Below, piece after piece: positions 11,301 to 22,153 of a DNA stretch of 64,000 bases. The notes beneath the pieces were generated by a model, which had not been told where the DNA came from, did no database searches, and was given only the letters and a program-made list of their open reading frames with translations. Location of the stretch: positions 11,574,004-11,638,003 of the forward strand of contig OY987239.1 of assembly GCA_963920705.1 (NCBI GenBank), read 5' to 3'. Source of the DNA: Odiellus spinosus. Its lineage: Eukaryota > Arthropoda > Arachnida > Opiliones > Phalangiidae. The translations under genes and the position numbers were made by a program. Position 1 is the first letter of the stretch, and each line of letters starts with the position of its first letter.

Positions 11301-14300
11301 CCATTCGTATTTCTGGTTCCAAATATCTTCAACACGGAGAAGAATTAACAGCCGAAACGACTTCTCTCGCTGATGTTGGAACGTTACGTTATATGGCGCC
11401 CGAAGTTTTAGAAGGAGCCGTTAATCTTCGAGATTGCGAAACTTCTTTGAAACAAATTGATATTTACGCGCTAGGATTAGTTATGTGGGAGATTGCCAGT
11501 CGATGTTCCGATCTTTATCAAGGTAAGTTAGTTTTTCTTACAATAATCGATTATTTACAACAGTTTTAGACTTCCGAGTTTCTTTTGATTGAAAAAGAAA
11601 GGTTGAAAGTTTTTAATATTTTCAGGTATGGAAACTCCTGGTTATAAACTTCCTTTCGAAGCTGAAATTGGCCTTCATCCAAGCATGGAACAAATGCAAG
11701 TTTTAGTTACGAGAAACAAAGCTAGACCATTATTTCCTGATATTTGGAAAGCGACAAATCCAGTAAGTTCAATTTTTCTTCATGGTTTTGATTTGTTCAA
11801 TAAATTTCCACACTTACTTATCAATCATTTCAGGCTGTTCGTCAGTTAAAAGAAACGATTGATGATTGCTGGGATCAAGATGCCGAAGCTCGTTTGACTG
11901 CGCTTTGCGTTGAGGAACGACTTATAGAGCTGCCTATTTTATGGGAAAGATTTAAAGGTAAAGTTGTTTTCGATATTTTATATTTAACTTCGAATGAGTT
12001 TTATGTTAATTTAAACAAAAACAGCCCAGAAAATCTGGAAATACTATAAAACCTTGTTATATCGAAATTTTGGCTGATATTTCACGTTATATCTGGAATG
12101 AAGCTGCTAGGCCTTGGTCTTTAAAGCTGCTAGGCCTTGGCCTTTCAAAGCTGCTAGGCCTTGGCCTTTCAAAGCTGCTAGGCCTTGGCCTTTCAAAGCT
12201 GCTAGGCCTTGGCCTTTCAAAGCTGCTAGGCCTTGGCCTTTCAAAGCTGCTAGGCCTTGGCCTTTCAAAGCTGCTAGGCCTTGGCCTTTCAAAGCTGCTA
12301 GGCCTTGGCCTTTCAAAGCTGCTAGGCCTTGGCCTCTCAAAGCTGCTAGGCCTTGGCCTCTCAAAGCTGCTAGGCCTTGGCCTTTCAAAGCTGCTAGGCC
12401 TTGGCCTTTCAAAGCTGCTAGGCCTTGGCCTTTCAAAGCTGCTAGGCCTTGGCCTTTCAAAGCTGCTAGGCCTTGGCCTTTCAAAGCTGCTAAGCCTTGG
12501 CCTTGCAAAGCTGCTAGGCCTTGGCCTTTCAAAGCTGCTAGGCCTTGGATTTGCAAAACTGCTAGGCCTTGAATTTGCAAAGCTACTAGGCCTTGGCCTT
12601 TCAAAGCCGCTAGGCCTTGGCCTTTCAAAGCCGCTAGGCCTTGGCCTTTCAAAGCCGCTAGGCCTTGGCCTTTCGAAGCCGCTAGGCCTTGGCCTTTCGA
12701 AGCTGCTAGGCCTTGGCCTTGCGAAGCTGCTAGGCCTTGAATTTGCGAAGCTGCTAGGCCTTGGCCTTTCAGACTATATGGCGGGGAATTCGAAATAAAT
12801 AAAGTATCTATTACGAACGTAGATCTTTGTAACCAATATTGATGTTGTAATTATCACTAGTACTAAAATAAATTCGTATTAGTAGGAAATACAGTTCCCG
12901 GAGTCAGTCCGACCGTCAATGTCAACTTGACAACGTACAATATCCGGCCAACTGTATTGGATAATTTAACTTCCATGATATTGGATGGTAGCAGCACTGA
13001 TAAGAATAACTACATCTACGAAGGGAACCGGGAAAATCAAAATTTCAATAGGAATAGCGTCGCTATGTCCGAAAGTACGGCTGAGACAATTTTATCAAAT
13101 TCACCGAAAGACGCGTCTCAGCTTCAATCAAATCAGCAAATTGGAAATGGACATACGAAAAATAACACAAACAGAAATATGATTCCGGCTGTCAATAATT
13201 TTCCCGCTATTACAGTTCCTCTTCAACCTCATCAAGGTAAAGATTTTTTTTATTTATTTGAACGCAATTAAGGAATACACTCTTCTATAAGTTTAGTAAG
13301 GTTGGCAATATAAGTTTCGAAAGCTAGGAAATGTAGGGAAGTCCTAAATTGATATTTTTGGACCTACAAATAACCTTTATTTTGGCTTTTAAAACCTATA
13401 ATACTATTTTTTTGGGCTATGCACTGGGAGCCCTGGAACATAGTTCTGGATAGACTGATTTATGGATAACTTTTAACACGCGTACTGTAAATAGTGAGGA
13501 ATGACGTCATATGATTAGTTTTAACCAGAAGTAGTTACATCAAAAATTAGGAACCTTCAATTATTAGGATATTTCTCATTGAAACCCATGTAAAGAAGAT
13601 TCGACGCGTGCCTTCACTATTTTGGACAAAACATAATTCTGGATAGACTGATTGATGGATAACTTTTAACACGCGTACTGTAAATAGTAAAGAATGACGT
13701 CATATGATTAGTTTTAACCAGAAGTAGTTTCATCAAAAATTAGGAATCTTCAATTATTCGGATATTTCTCATTGAAACCCATGTAAAGAAGATTCGACGC
13801 ATGCCTTCACAATTTTGGACAGAACATAATTCTGGATAGACTGATTGATGGATAACTTTTAACACGCGTACTCTTAATAGTGAGGAATGACGTCATATGA
13901 TTAGTTTTAACCAGAAGTAGTTACATCAAAAATTAGGAATCTTCAATTATTCGGATATTTCTCATTGAAACCCATGTAAAGAAGATTCGACGCATGCCTT
14001 CACAATTTTGGACAGAACATAATTCTGGATAGACTGATTTATGGATAACTTTTAACACGCGTACTCTAAATAGTGAGGAATGACGTCATATGATTAGTTT
14101 TAACCAGAAATAGTTACATCAAAAAATTGGGAACCTTCAATTATTAGGATATTTCTCATTGAAACCCATGTAAAGAAGATTCGACGCGTGCCTTGACAAT
14201 TATGGACAGAACATAATTCTGGATAGACTGATTTATGGATAACTTTTAACACGCGTACTCTAAATAGTGAGGAATGACGTCATATGATTAGTTTTAACCA

Positions 14301-15579
14301 GAAATAGTTACATCAAAAAATTGGGAACCTTCAATTATTAGGATATTTCTCATTGAAACCCATGTAAGAAGATTCGACGCATGCCTTCACAATTTTGGGC
14401 AGTCAGGGCTCCCAAACCATATTTTTGGCTTTTAAAACCTATAATGCCTATAATTTTTTTTGGGCTACGCTCTGGGAGCGCTGTATTTGTAAAAATAAGT
14501 TTACCAAACTGGGGAAGTAGAGTTAAAGTTAGCAGATTTCGTTTGCAAAAAGGAAATATAGGTTAGTTGGGTAATAAGTTTGTCAAACTTGGGTTAATCA
14601 TGAAGTTGGGTAAATTTTGCAGATTTGGTTTGCAAAAATAAGCTAAGATATATTTGTTTAAAATTTTGTATTTTTGTCTAAGCCTTTTTGGTTTTGTTTT
14701 TATTATTTAGGGAGAAATCCCTGTTTGGAGCGTAATTTGATGATGGAATGTTCCGATGACATGTCAGTTAGCGGAAACAATTTCTTAGAGCGTAGTGATA
14801 AGAATAAGGATTTTCGATTCTTACTTTCGAACGACGTATTTGAGGGAGTGAATTTTTCCGAAAATATCGAAAGTAATCTTCTCGTTTCGAGCGACCTAAA
14901 CTCAAACGCCAGACCAAACTATCATCCTATTCCCTACGTTCAAAACGCCGTACATGGTCCAGTATCGAGTGCCAACGCCGTTCCTAAGCGACCAAATCTC
15001 CCAGGAAATGGGAAACAAGACCTCGTTAATACTTCTAAAGGAGCGAAAGAGAAAAGTTTTGGATTTTTAGGTCTCAGATCATACTTAGGACGTAAAAATA
15101 AAAAATCCACGAAGAATAACGATTCAATTTGCGCGGAGGATCAGAGACCCTTAAAAAGCGTTTCTCCGACTGACATTTCCCCGACTTACTTACCAATTCG
15201 CCAAAACATCAATTCATTCGGACATTCCTTGAACTACGCTAGTGCGGAAGGCAACGAAGGTAGCGGGAGTAAAGGTAATTTAAGCAAATCTAATTTGCAG
15301 CAAAGTCCAGTTGTCACTAAAGTTTGCGTCGTTAGCGATAACGGTACTGAGGAAGTTGTTGTCACCCCTGAAGCTCTTAATTGTAAAGATAATTACGAAA
15401 ATAACGCTTTAAAAGCTCAATCTTTATCGAGAAATAATTTTAAGGAAAGTTCTAGCGGCGCCGCTCGTTCTAATACAGCTCCTCTTTTCGTTTCCGTACC
15501 GGTATCTCGTTCTAACCCTAGTAACAATCAAAACTCCAAGGAGACTGATCCTTGCTTAGGCGCTCCGTTAGTTATTTGA
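8317..15579 (+). CDS. wit: BMP type II receptor serine/threonine kinase (Wit/BMPR2 type), nine exons
   Basis: Exons are 8317-8362, 8668-8865, 9324-9872, 10563-10745, 11205-11522, 11626-11762, 11834-11957, 12883-13236 and 14711-15579. Phases agree throughout; 2778 nt, 925 aa. Order of parts: signal peptide (residues 1-16), cysteine-rich ligand-binding domain ending [10 protein letters not shown] (about 108-118), one membrane helix (about 148-173), kinase with GRGRYGSV (213-220), VAVK lysine 233, HRDLNSRN (Asp 336), DFG (Asp 354), [18 protein letters not shown] and [12 protein letters not shown], then a serine- and asparagine-rich tail of about 400 residues. The kinase end and the motif VSPTVN just after it match BMPR2. 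The long tail separates BMPR2/Wit from activin type II receptors (Punt). The receptor binds BMP-type ligands and phosphorylates type I receptors at the plasma membrane. The donor after exon 4 (GTTCGT) is weak. Confidence 0.95.
8452..8567 (-). mobile_element. Repeat family H, copy B, in wit intron 1
   Basis: Inverted relative of the copy at 7832-7975. It contains CTTCAGATCAGACTAAC and ends CGGTTAGG. Together with copy A it forms a widely spaced inverted pair around the wit first exon. Confidence 0.65.
8971..9291. mobile_element. hAT-like MITE rich in AGCTCGAG, in wit intron 2
   Basis: The ends TAGAGGTGTGCGAGC and GCTCGCACACCTTTA are inverted repeats. The flanks CTAATGTA (8963-8970) and CTAATCGA (9292-9299) agree at six of eight bases, as for an aged 8-bp hAT duplication. 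The interior is built from GAGCTCGAGC-like words. A diverged partial relative lies at about 10120-10220 in intron 3. Confidence 0.65.
12097..12772 (+). repeat. 24-bp minisatellite, about 28 units, in wit intron 7
   Basis: The unit is GCTGCTAGGCCTTGGCCTTT plus CAAA. Variants cluster toward the 3' side (GCCGCTAGG, TTGAATTTG, CTTGCAAAG). Because 24 is a multiple of three, several frames stay open on both strands. The spliced receptor frame skips the array, since the phase-1 donor at 11957 joins the acceptor at 12881-12882. Confidence 0.95.
13441..14402 (+). repeat. 192-bp tandem satellite, five units, in the last wit intron
   Basis: Units begin near 13445, 13637, 13829, 14021 and 14213 (TCTGGATAGACTGAT). 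Each contains the palindrome TGACGTCA and the motif ACACGCGTACT. Copies differ by a few substitutions. The flanks on both sides carry TTGGCTTTTAAAACCTATAA and TTTTTTGGGCTA, so the array lies inside a larger duplicated or transposon context. Confidence 0.93.
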
Positions 15580-16610
15580 TTTTAATCGCTGTTAATAGCG
15601 ACGCCTCAATTTTAAAAATATTATATATATTGATTGATAATGAGCTATGATAGATTAAATAGATAACAAAAACCTTATTACGGATGCCGTTGGCGCTGGG
15701 TAACGGCTAGAATTTTAATATTGTATCTTTTTTATTACGATAATTGATATAAGTTCGTTTTACAACCCCTTATTTGTAAATATACCTCGCTTGGGTGAAA
15801 ATAGTTAACCCAAGGTTAAGTTCTGTAACGTATCGCGTAAGAGATACCCCGATAAAGTAAAGTTCAAGACAATTGCAACGTCTTACAAAGAAATGAAGTA
15901 GAAATTCGGCCAGGCCTCGTCTTATTGATCAGACATACGTGTGGCGTCGGTTTTACTTTTGATTTCGATATGAATAATGAAAGAAATTGACTAATTTCGT
16001 CAAAAATGGTACATATAGGAAAATTCCTACAGAATTAAACCAAATAACCCAAATTCAACGAAGGTAGACCAAAATTTCCAATGCCTTTGTCCACCTTTGT
16101 TTAATTTTGGGATTTTATTTGGTCGTATTCTAATTTGAACCATTTTTGACCAAATTAAAAGATTTTCACTGATTGGTTAAGCCTATTTCTTCCGTTATTC
16201 TATGGGAAGAAATCGAAGTATCACAAGATTCTTTAGTAAAAATGAATATAATCGAGATACGCGCACGCTACTATTCTGTCAGAAACTAAAATTGGCCATT
16301 CAAATCCTCTAGGATATTTATTTTCCGGGAGGCCCATTAGTTATTTGGTGTAGTATAACCCTTTAAGCACGGAGTTCCGTGATTCCTACGAGAGGCTTGT
16401 ATTTAGTGAGTTAAAATGGAAGGGATGATTTAAAATCGCGTATATAATATGATGTTCATATCATCTCTTCCCTGTCATACGAAGTGCCTATCTTTTTATT
16501 GGGTATAATTGGTTCGACCGTAGATTAAATATATAGACTAATAGCTTCTACGGGGAAATTGTTGTCCAAGTATTCTTATAGCAGACTGAGATCAATAGGA
16601 GTGTTTTTTA
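15580..16610. other. Intergenic interval 3' of wit
   Basis: It includes the wit 3' UTR. No exon, RNA gene or clear repeat is recognised. Confidence 0.5.
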
Positions 16611-17168
16611 CACCAAAATTATGAGGTTCTTAAAACATGGTACCACACAAAATATTTGAACCCTTGACATACCACCCTAATACCCTCTTCAGACGAGGCC
16701 AGTTTAATTAGATTTAACCGAGGTTTAATCACAATAAACCGAGGTTTATTGAACTGAGAAGGCTATGTAAACCTCGGTTAAATTTTATTAAACCACGGCT
16801 AATTACGCCTCGTCTGATCTGAAGAGGTCCTCAAGAACACTACAAAAGGCTTGGGGAAGTCCCCAAGACTTCTTGACATAATGAAAGACTTCCCCAAGAC
16901 CTCTTAAGACTACATAAGACACCCGAAAGTCTTATCTAAAATAATGAGGTTCTTAAAACACGGTACCACGCAAAATATTTGAACCCTTGACATACCACCC
17001 TTACCGAAAAAAGTTAGTCTGATCTGAAGAGATCCTCAAGAACGCTACAAAAGTCTTGGGGAAGCCTTTAAGACTTCCCCAAGACATAATGAAAGACTTC
17101 CCCAAGACCTCTTAAGACTACATAAGACACCCGAAAGACTTCTTAAGACTAAATTTTTTTGGTAAGGG
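16611..17168 (+). mobile_element. Composite repeat block: duplicated segment with family H copies C and D and an inserted MITE
   Basis: AACCCTTGACATACCACCCT occurs twice, at about 16660 and 16982, so about 330 bp was duplicated. Family H copies sit at 16815-16925 and 17002-17168; copy D has matched ends CTTACCGAAAAAAG and TTTTTTTGGTAAG. Between them, 16690-16820 has inverted ends CAGACGAGG and CCTCGTCTG around AACCGAGG-type arms. A diverged relative of that insert is at 44450-44535. Confidence 0.65.
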
Positions 17169-17220
17169 CACTTATGGGGTGGATAATCTTTCATTTTGGT
17201 TGTCTGAAACTAACGTGGCC

Positions 17221-17300
17221 TCCTCGACAGCTCAAATGGTAGAGTGCCCACCCTGTAAGCGGAAGATTGTGGGTTGAAATAGTACATGTGAGACCACATT
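17221..17300 (+). mobile_element. tRNA-Tyr-derived SINE head or tRNA pseudogene
   Basis: TCCTCGACAGCTCAAATGGT resembles the 5' half of tRNA-Tyr, with an A-box. An anticodon-like loop CTGTAAG carries GTA at the right distance. GTGGGTTGAAAT is a damaged B-box. The anticodon stem does not pair, so it is not a working tRNA. The 3' body may extend a few hundred bases, but I found no poly(A) tail or target duplication. Confidence 0.6.
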
Positions 17301-17809
17301 TTTCACGGGTGGTTCATTGTTATATCTATCAGATCATAACCACCCTGGTAATTGGTTATCATAAATGTAGTGTTCATCATAAGCCGTAGTCCCAAAATTT
17401 GGGCCTTGTTACTGGAACAGATGGAAAATTTAAACACCTGTTCAGTGGACACGCTTATGAAATGCCCGCTATACAAAGATCCTGGCAATTTACTATTCCT
17501 ATAAGCTTACAGTCTACGTATATTTATTCTACGGTTCTACTAAGAGGTTAGCATGAATTGCCTTACATGCTCTGACTAAAAAAACTATTCTGAAGAGGCC
17601 TATTACAAGTCTTAGACTTGATTCTCAAAGACCTCTTTGAAGTATAGTTTCTTCAGTCAGGGACTACTTTGTACGAGTAAAGTTGAGAATTTCCTAAATA
17701 GAGATTTAATTCTGAGTGTTTGGTCTCCCGTTGCGCGTGACCTTAAGAAGCTGGATGTGTCACTCATCCCAGATGGTTCTGGTGGGATACATTTTATACA
17801 GGGTTGCCA

Positions 17810-18121
17810 CAGTTTTTTTCAGATTCAAATTCCATGACCTGTTTGCACAATTTTCCCTGACCATTTCAGCTAATACTACCCAATTTTTAACCTTTTATTA
17901 TTTTATATAATCGCGTTGGCCAAACTGCACGCGTATCTTTGTTCTAATCTATATAACTGACACGATCAGCTCCAAATATTTTCCGTAGATGATGATTGTA
18001 ATTTCCTGGCTTCTCGAAAGATCTTTAAATTCCCTAACTTTTTAAAATATCTTAAAATTCCCTAACTTTTTTGGTTCATTTTCAAATTCCCTGACTTTTC
18101 CGTGACCTGTGGCAACCCTGT
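17810..18121. mobile_element. MITE with CAGGGTTGCCACAG ends
   Basis: The inverted ends CAGGGTTGCCACAG and CTGTGGCAACCCTG enclose about 310 bp rich in AAATTCCCTGACTTTT words. TTATA flanks both ends, which may be a 5-bp duplication. The 7-bp signature of the other CA...TG elements is absent here. Confidence 0.75.
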
Positions 18122-18396
18122 TATAGTTGGCCAAATAAATTTCTTACATTCTTAGATTATAAAATAGCCCCTCTATTGGTTTGTTTACTAATTAACAACG
18201 TCACAAATGTAATACAACAAATACCCAAATTAAAAATAAGAAATATCTGTAATACATGTGTATAAACACCGTATGTTAATTACAAATCATATTCAAATGA
18301 TGTAACCAGCAATTTCTGTCGCATTCTTAAAAAAAATTGGTTGGTAAAAGCACGCGTGAAGCATTGGCTTCTTTATGAATATGATTAAGGTGTGAC

Positions 18397-18915
18397 CATG
18401 GGCCAAGAAACGAAAAATCCAGGACATGACTCTAGCGTCTACTAAAAGAAACGGGCTACGTCATCAAGGAGGATCAGAGAAGGAGAGGAAATGTGGGGAC
18501 GGCGCGGTTCCTACTGCGTCGGCCTAAACTCCCACTCTGGGAGAACGGGGGTAGAGACGTTTCGTGGTAAAATGTTGTCGCGTGGGTAAAACGAATCCTT
18601 TATGAGACGCGCTAGCTAGCGACCACGTGACAACAGTTTACCTCGAGAATTTCCTATCCCCCATTTCCACCCGAGTGGGAGGTTGGCTCTTCTCTCTCTA
18701 ACTCAACGCAGCCCCACATTTCCTTTCCTTATCTGATCCTCCTTGACGTCATCACCGTACCGTGATGACGCGTTTTTTTGGGGTCAAAGGTATGGCGTTT
18801 TGGGAGGAAAGTGACGTCACACGCTGTAAGAAGGCTGTTTGTTTGGCCAACTGAGAATTTTATTCCCTCAAACCGGGAAGAGTCATGTCCTGGATTTATC
18901 GTTTCTTGGCCCATG
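18397..18915. mobile_element. MITE with CATGGGCCAAGAAACG ends, interrupted by a family 1 MITE
   Basis: The ends CATGGGCCAAGAAACGA and TCGTTTCTTGGCCCATG are inverted, and the arms continue through CCAGGACATGACTCT. The flanks GTGTGAC (18390-18396) and ATGTGAC (18916-18922) agree at six of seven positions. A 281-bp family 1 element is nested at 18465-18745. Without it the element is about 231 bp and non-coding. Confidence 0.85.
18465..18745 (-). mobile_element. MITE family 1, copy 2 (nested)
   Basis: Near-identical to the copy at 4184 in opposite orientation. Perfect 7-bp duplication ACGTCAT at 18458-18464 and 18746-18752. It sits inside the CATGGGCC element and is therefore the younger insertion. 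Confidence 0.93.
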
Positions 18916-19190
18916 ATGTGACGTACAAAATCGATTGGAAATTCATTTTTATTGGATTAGAAAATCTTAATGATTCTCTATGAAAGTGGCAATCAAACTT
19001 ACATTTTCGCTGACAACATTTTAACCGACTCCTCATTGCCAAGACAACAATTTTTGGTTGTTAATTGTTGTTTTAAATAGATAAAATTTAATAAATGTAT
19101 TCAAACCCAACCAAAATTAAAAAAACATCAAATAAAATGAACTTCGTACGTTAACTTTTATTTTTATACATTTTTGGAATCACCTTGCAG

Positions 19191-19454
19191 TTAAGCTGGG
19201 TTTTCAAAGGAGCGGGTAGCGGGCAAAAATCCAGCGGGTGCGAGAAAAAACTGAAATATCTCTCTCCCGCTAAGCAAAAGACCGTTTTCATTAAAGCGAG
19301 TTTTTGCGCGAGAGAGTGTAAATCGCGGGAAAGAGGGTAAAAAAAAATCGCTACCCGCTCCGATCTAACTCGATTAGATATTCTCGCTCCGCTTTCATTT
19401 TCTCGCACCTGCTGGATTTTTGCCCGCTACCCGCTTCTTTGAAAACCCAGCTTT
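19191..19454. mobile_element. MITE with AGCTGGGTTTTC ends
   Basis: Inverted ends of about 50 bp (AGCTGGGTTTTCAAAGG at the left, CTTTGAAAACCCAGCT at the right) include AGCGGGTAGCGGGC. TTA lies immediately outside both ends, as in a 3-bp PIF/Harbinger-type duplication. It is non-coding. Confidence 0.7.
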
Positions 19455-19587
19455 AGTTTTTATAATTATTGAGGGTTAATGATGTTGTACAGGACACAAT
19501 ACATCAAAATTGCAAAATGGTAAGGGTTAGACACTGGCGAGTAAGATACAGAGCGGTTTGAAAACAGTTAAGTGGATGTTTTCTTAA

Positions 19588-19800
19588 CGGCACATTTCCA
19601 CAATTTGACCTTTGAAGTTGGTTATAGTTTGCCAACATTTATGAATCTTAGTGTTGAAGAAAACTAATGTCTTTGAGGGACAAGTGTCCTTAACGGCACA
19701 TTTCCACAATTTGACCTTTAAAGTTTGTAGTAGTTTGCCAACATTTATGAAACTTAATGTTACAGAAAACGTACGTCTTTGTGAATGTTGAATTTAGACT
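19588..19800 (+). repeat. Two-unit tandem duplication of about 106 bp
   Basis: AACGGCACATTTCCACAATT occurs at about 19588 and 19694, followed by alignable sequence through TTGCCAACATTTATGAA. No open frame or known element is recognised. Confidence 0.8.
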
Positions 19801-20135
19801 AGCAACTCATTTCTGTGATAAATGGTTAATGGATTTAATCATATTCCATTTGGACCAATAATGACGTAGCTGAACCCACAGGACATGAGGTGAGGCAAGG
19901 TGAATAGGTGATTATACATAATGAGACTGGGGCAGTGGGGTTGGGCATGGCGGTGTGCATGTTGAAACTTTGGATATTATAGTTTCGGTGTTTTCTATGG
20001 AAGAAAAAGTTAATTAGAAATAATTAGATATAAGTCTAACGAAATATTTTGAACTTACTTTTAGGCGAAATCCAAGTTTCTAGAATTCCGAGCGTTCCTT
20101 CGTCGGTCGTCTGCTCGATCGAAAAACACGTGGCG

Positions 20136-20139
<4 letters not shown>

Positions 20140-20173
<34 letters not shown>

Positions 20174-20465
20174 CGGCGTGTAACGTAACGTCTTTACGCC
20201 CGGACAGCGGTCGCGATTGCGAACCAGGTGTGGCGCCAAGGCGTAAGGCCTTGAGCAACTCAGTTATGGTAAGTAACTACGCAGGGATTAGGACTGGGAA
20301 TTGCCCACGCGACGGAAGGAGATGGGAATGGGGAAGAGGAAGGACCATTCCGTCGCGGACCATTCGCAACACTCCCTATGGGCAAGGGACCTGCGATTCG
20401 AGCAGGACAACACCCAGACCTTGCCACTGAGACCCAGTTTACAGGAGTGCGCCACCACTCCCGGC
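20140..20465 (-). mobile_element. SINE with 7SL-like head and poly(A) tail
   Basis: Read on the minus strand, the body starts at 20465 with GCCGGGAGTGGTGGCGCACT and runs about 292 nt to 20174. It ends in a tail of about 33 A (T run on the plus strand). A perfect 13-bp duplication CACGTGGCGTACT flanks it (20127-20139 and 20466-20478), the mark of L1-type retrotransposition. The head resembles the 5' end of SRP (7SL) RNA. The rest does not show the SRP54-binding motif, so it is not a plain 7SL pseudogene. Confidence 0.85.
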
Positions 20466-20525
20466 CACGTGGCGTACTGGGAAGATTCCAACGCTAGGGG
20501 ACGGAAATAAGTAAAAACCAGTGTA

Positions 20526-20560
20526 ACACCTCCCCCTGAACTAAAGTTCAGTCGGGGAGG
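20526..20560. repeat. Strong hairpin sequence
   Basis: CCTCCCCCTGAACT and AGTTCAGTCGGGGAGG are complementary with a loop of two bases and one internal mismatch. No T run follows. The role is unknown. Confidence 0.6.
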
Positions 20561-21818
20561 TAAAAATAAGGGTGAGAAAACACAGATCGACCAAATTATC
20601 TACACGTAATTTATAATATCTTTATTATTCTCTCTTTTTTATTGCATTTCACTGTTTTGGAGCTGTAATCATCATTAGGCCCTAGCTCGTCAGTAAGAAA
20701 TTGCAAAGAAAAATAAATATTTAAACCGGTACTGGAGGGTTATTACCAGCGGCCTTTTTTTTTATCGAACTTTGACCTATCCCCTTAATCGTACGAGTTC
20801 ATTCCCGAGAGAGGAAGCGGTTTAAACAGTTAGCCACTTTGTGCGCGAACTTTTTAATTAGTAATCAAAACCTTAAAATCGGTAGGCGAATTAGTCCGCG
20901 TCTTTTTTGAAGTTTTCTTTTGTTTGACGTTTACGCGAACGCGAATTTGATGTAACGGGTATTATATTTTCAAGGCGAAATGATTGTGGTGAACAAAGCG
21001 TGAGAAACAATGTGTATTCAAAAGTGTCAAAGGATTTATGAGATCAGCTCCTCTAGCAAGAACATTCCTTGTAAGTTATCTGGAAAACATTCAAGCCGTC
21101 TAGCGATGAATCAAAGGTAATTAAATCTTTATTAACTTTTTGCGAGGATTAAATACATTAGAAAGGTGAGAGAGCTTGTGCTTGAGCAAAGTGTGATAGG
21201 TTTGCCGCCATTACCCTTTGCGATACGAAAATATGAATTCAAACCAAGAATTTATTTATGATACAATCACTTCACTGATCATTACTAGCTTAACAAAGGG
21301 CAGTATTAATTAACGAACGAAAAAATAATTCAAATACAGTATATATTTTAATTTATAAATGAGATCATCAACTATCTCGTAAGAATGAATTTGTTGTTTA
21401 TCTTTAGATAGGCCGAATCGATTTATTTCGCGCCCCATTTTGAGCGGTATTTCAATTTTTATTAAATTAATCTCAACGTTTATCAACGGAGATTAAAAAA
21501 CATAGTCTTTTTGGGGAAAATATACATTTAATATTATTTTTCGCATCGAAATTTGGTAAGGATATTGGTAGTTAAATTCTGACCGATTCGAAAATCCCCA
21601 GCAAGGTGTTCCATACGTATTGCAGAACTGTAGATGGGGCTCCTTCACCTACCTCTCTGTGTCTCCTCAGCCCTAGTAAGCGGGCCTCTGCCTCCCAAGA
21701 GAATAAACCCGTTTCGTCTAAAATTCTAGTTTATAATGGCTGCGTCCCTGTAAAAGGTTCCAAAAATGGATCGGCCTACACTACAGTTAGTCCCTGGGGA
21801 ATAGAAAATAAGCAAGGG
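20561..21818. other. Intergenic stretch without recognised features
   Basis: AT-rich sequence with no supported exon or repeat. An open frame starting at 21606 runs into the adjacent MITE and is not credible. Confidence 0.5.
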
Positions 21819-22153
21819 CAGAAGCCGATGAAACCCTCCTTTGAAGTCTATTACTCCCGGGTCTTGTCTACCCCTCTCTGTATGGGTTATTCTCAAAAGG
21901 CGCGATTCGTACGCCTCCCAACGGTAGATGTTTTCGGAGGGGGAGTTCGTCGAGCGATTATCTCTAGCAGCCTTGGAGTTCGTCCAAAAACGTCGTCGTT
22001 TGTGGAGAGAGAGAGTTTCCAATTTTCCGTAGACAGGGGGATGAAGTAGGACCCCTTCTAACTCGTAAAATTGTGAATTTTACCTATACAGAGAGGAGCG
22101 CTATATGGAACATTGGAGTAGTAGACTTCAAAGGAGGGTTTCATCGACTTCTG
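21819..22153 (+). mobile_element. MITE family 2 (CAGAAG...CTTCTG), copy A
   Basis: A 335-bp non-coding element with ends CAGAAGCCGATGAAACCCTC and its inverse. The terminal inverted repeats are about 70 bp and reach CTCTCTGTATGGGT. Perfect 7-bp duplication GCAAGGG at 21812-21818 and 22154-22160. Other copies are at 31064, 42904 (inverted), 44599 and 51999. Confidence 0.93.

Noticed and set aside
12070-12798. 242-codon frame of LLGLGLSK repeats as part of the receptor
   Set aside because: The phase-1 donor at 11957 joins the acceptor at 12881-12882 and restores VSPTVN directly after the kinase, as in BMPR2. The array is intronic.
17221-17293. Functional tRNA-Tyr gene
   Set aside because: Anticodon and T stems do not pair and the B-box is damaged.
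20230-20510. Overlapping open frames on both strands near 20.3 kb
   Set aside because: They cover the GC-rich body of the SINE. No domain, and the frame crosses the target duplication.
21606-22049. 147-codon open frame on the plus strand
   Set aside because: Its second half lies inside a family 2 MITE whose other copies break the frame.
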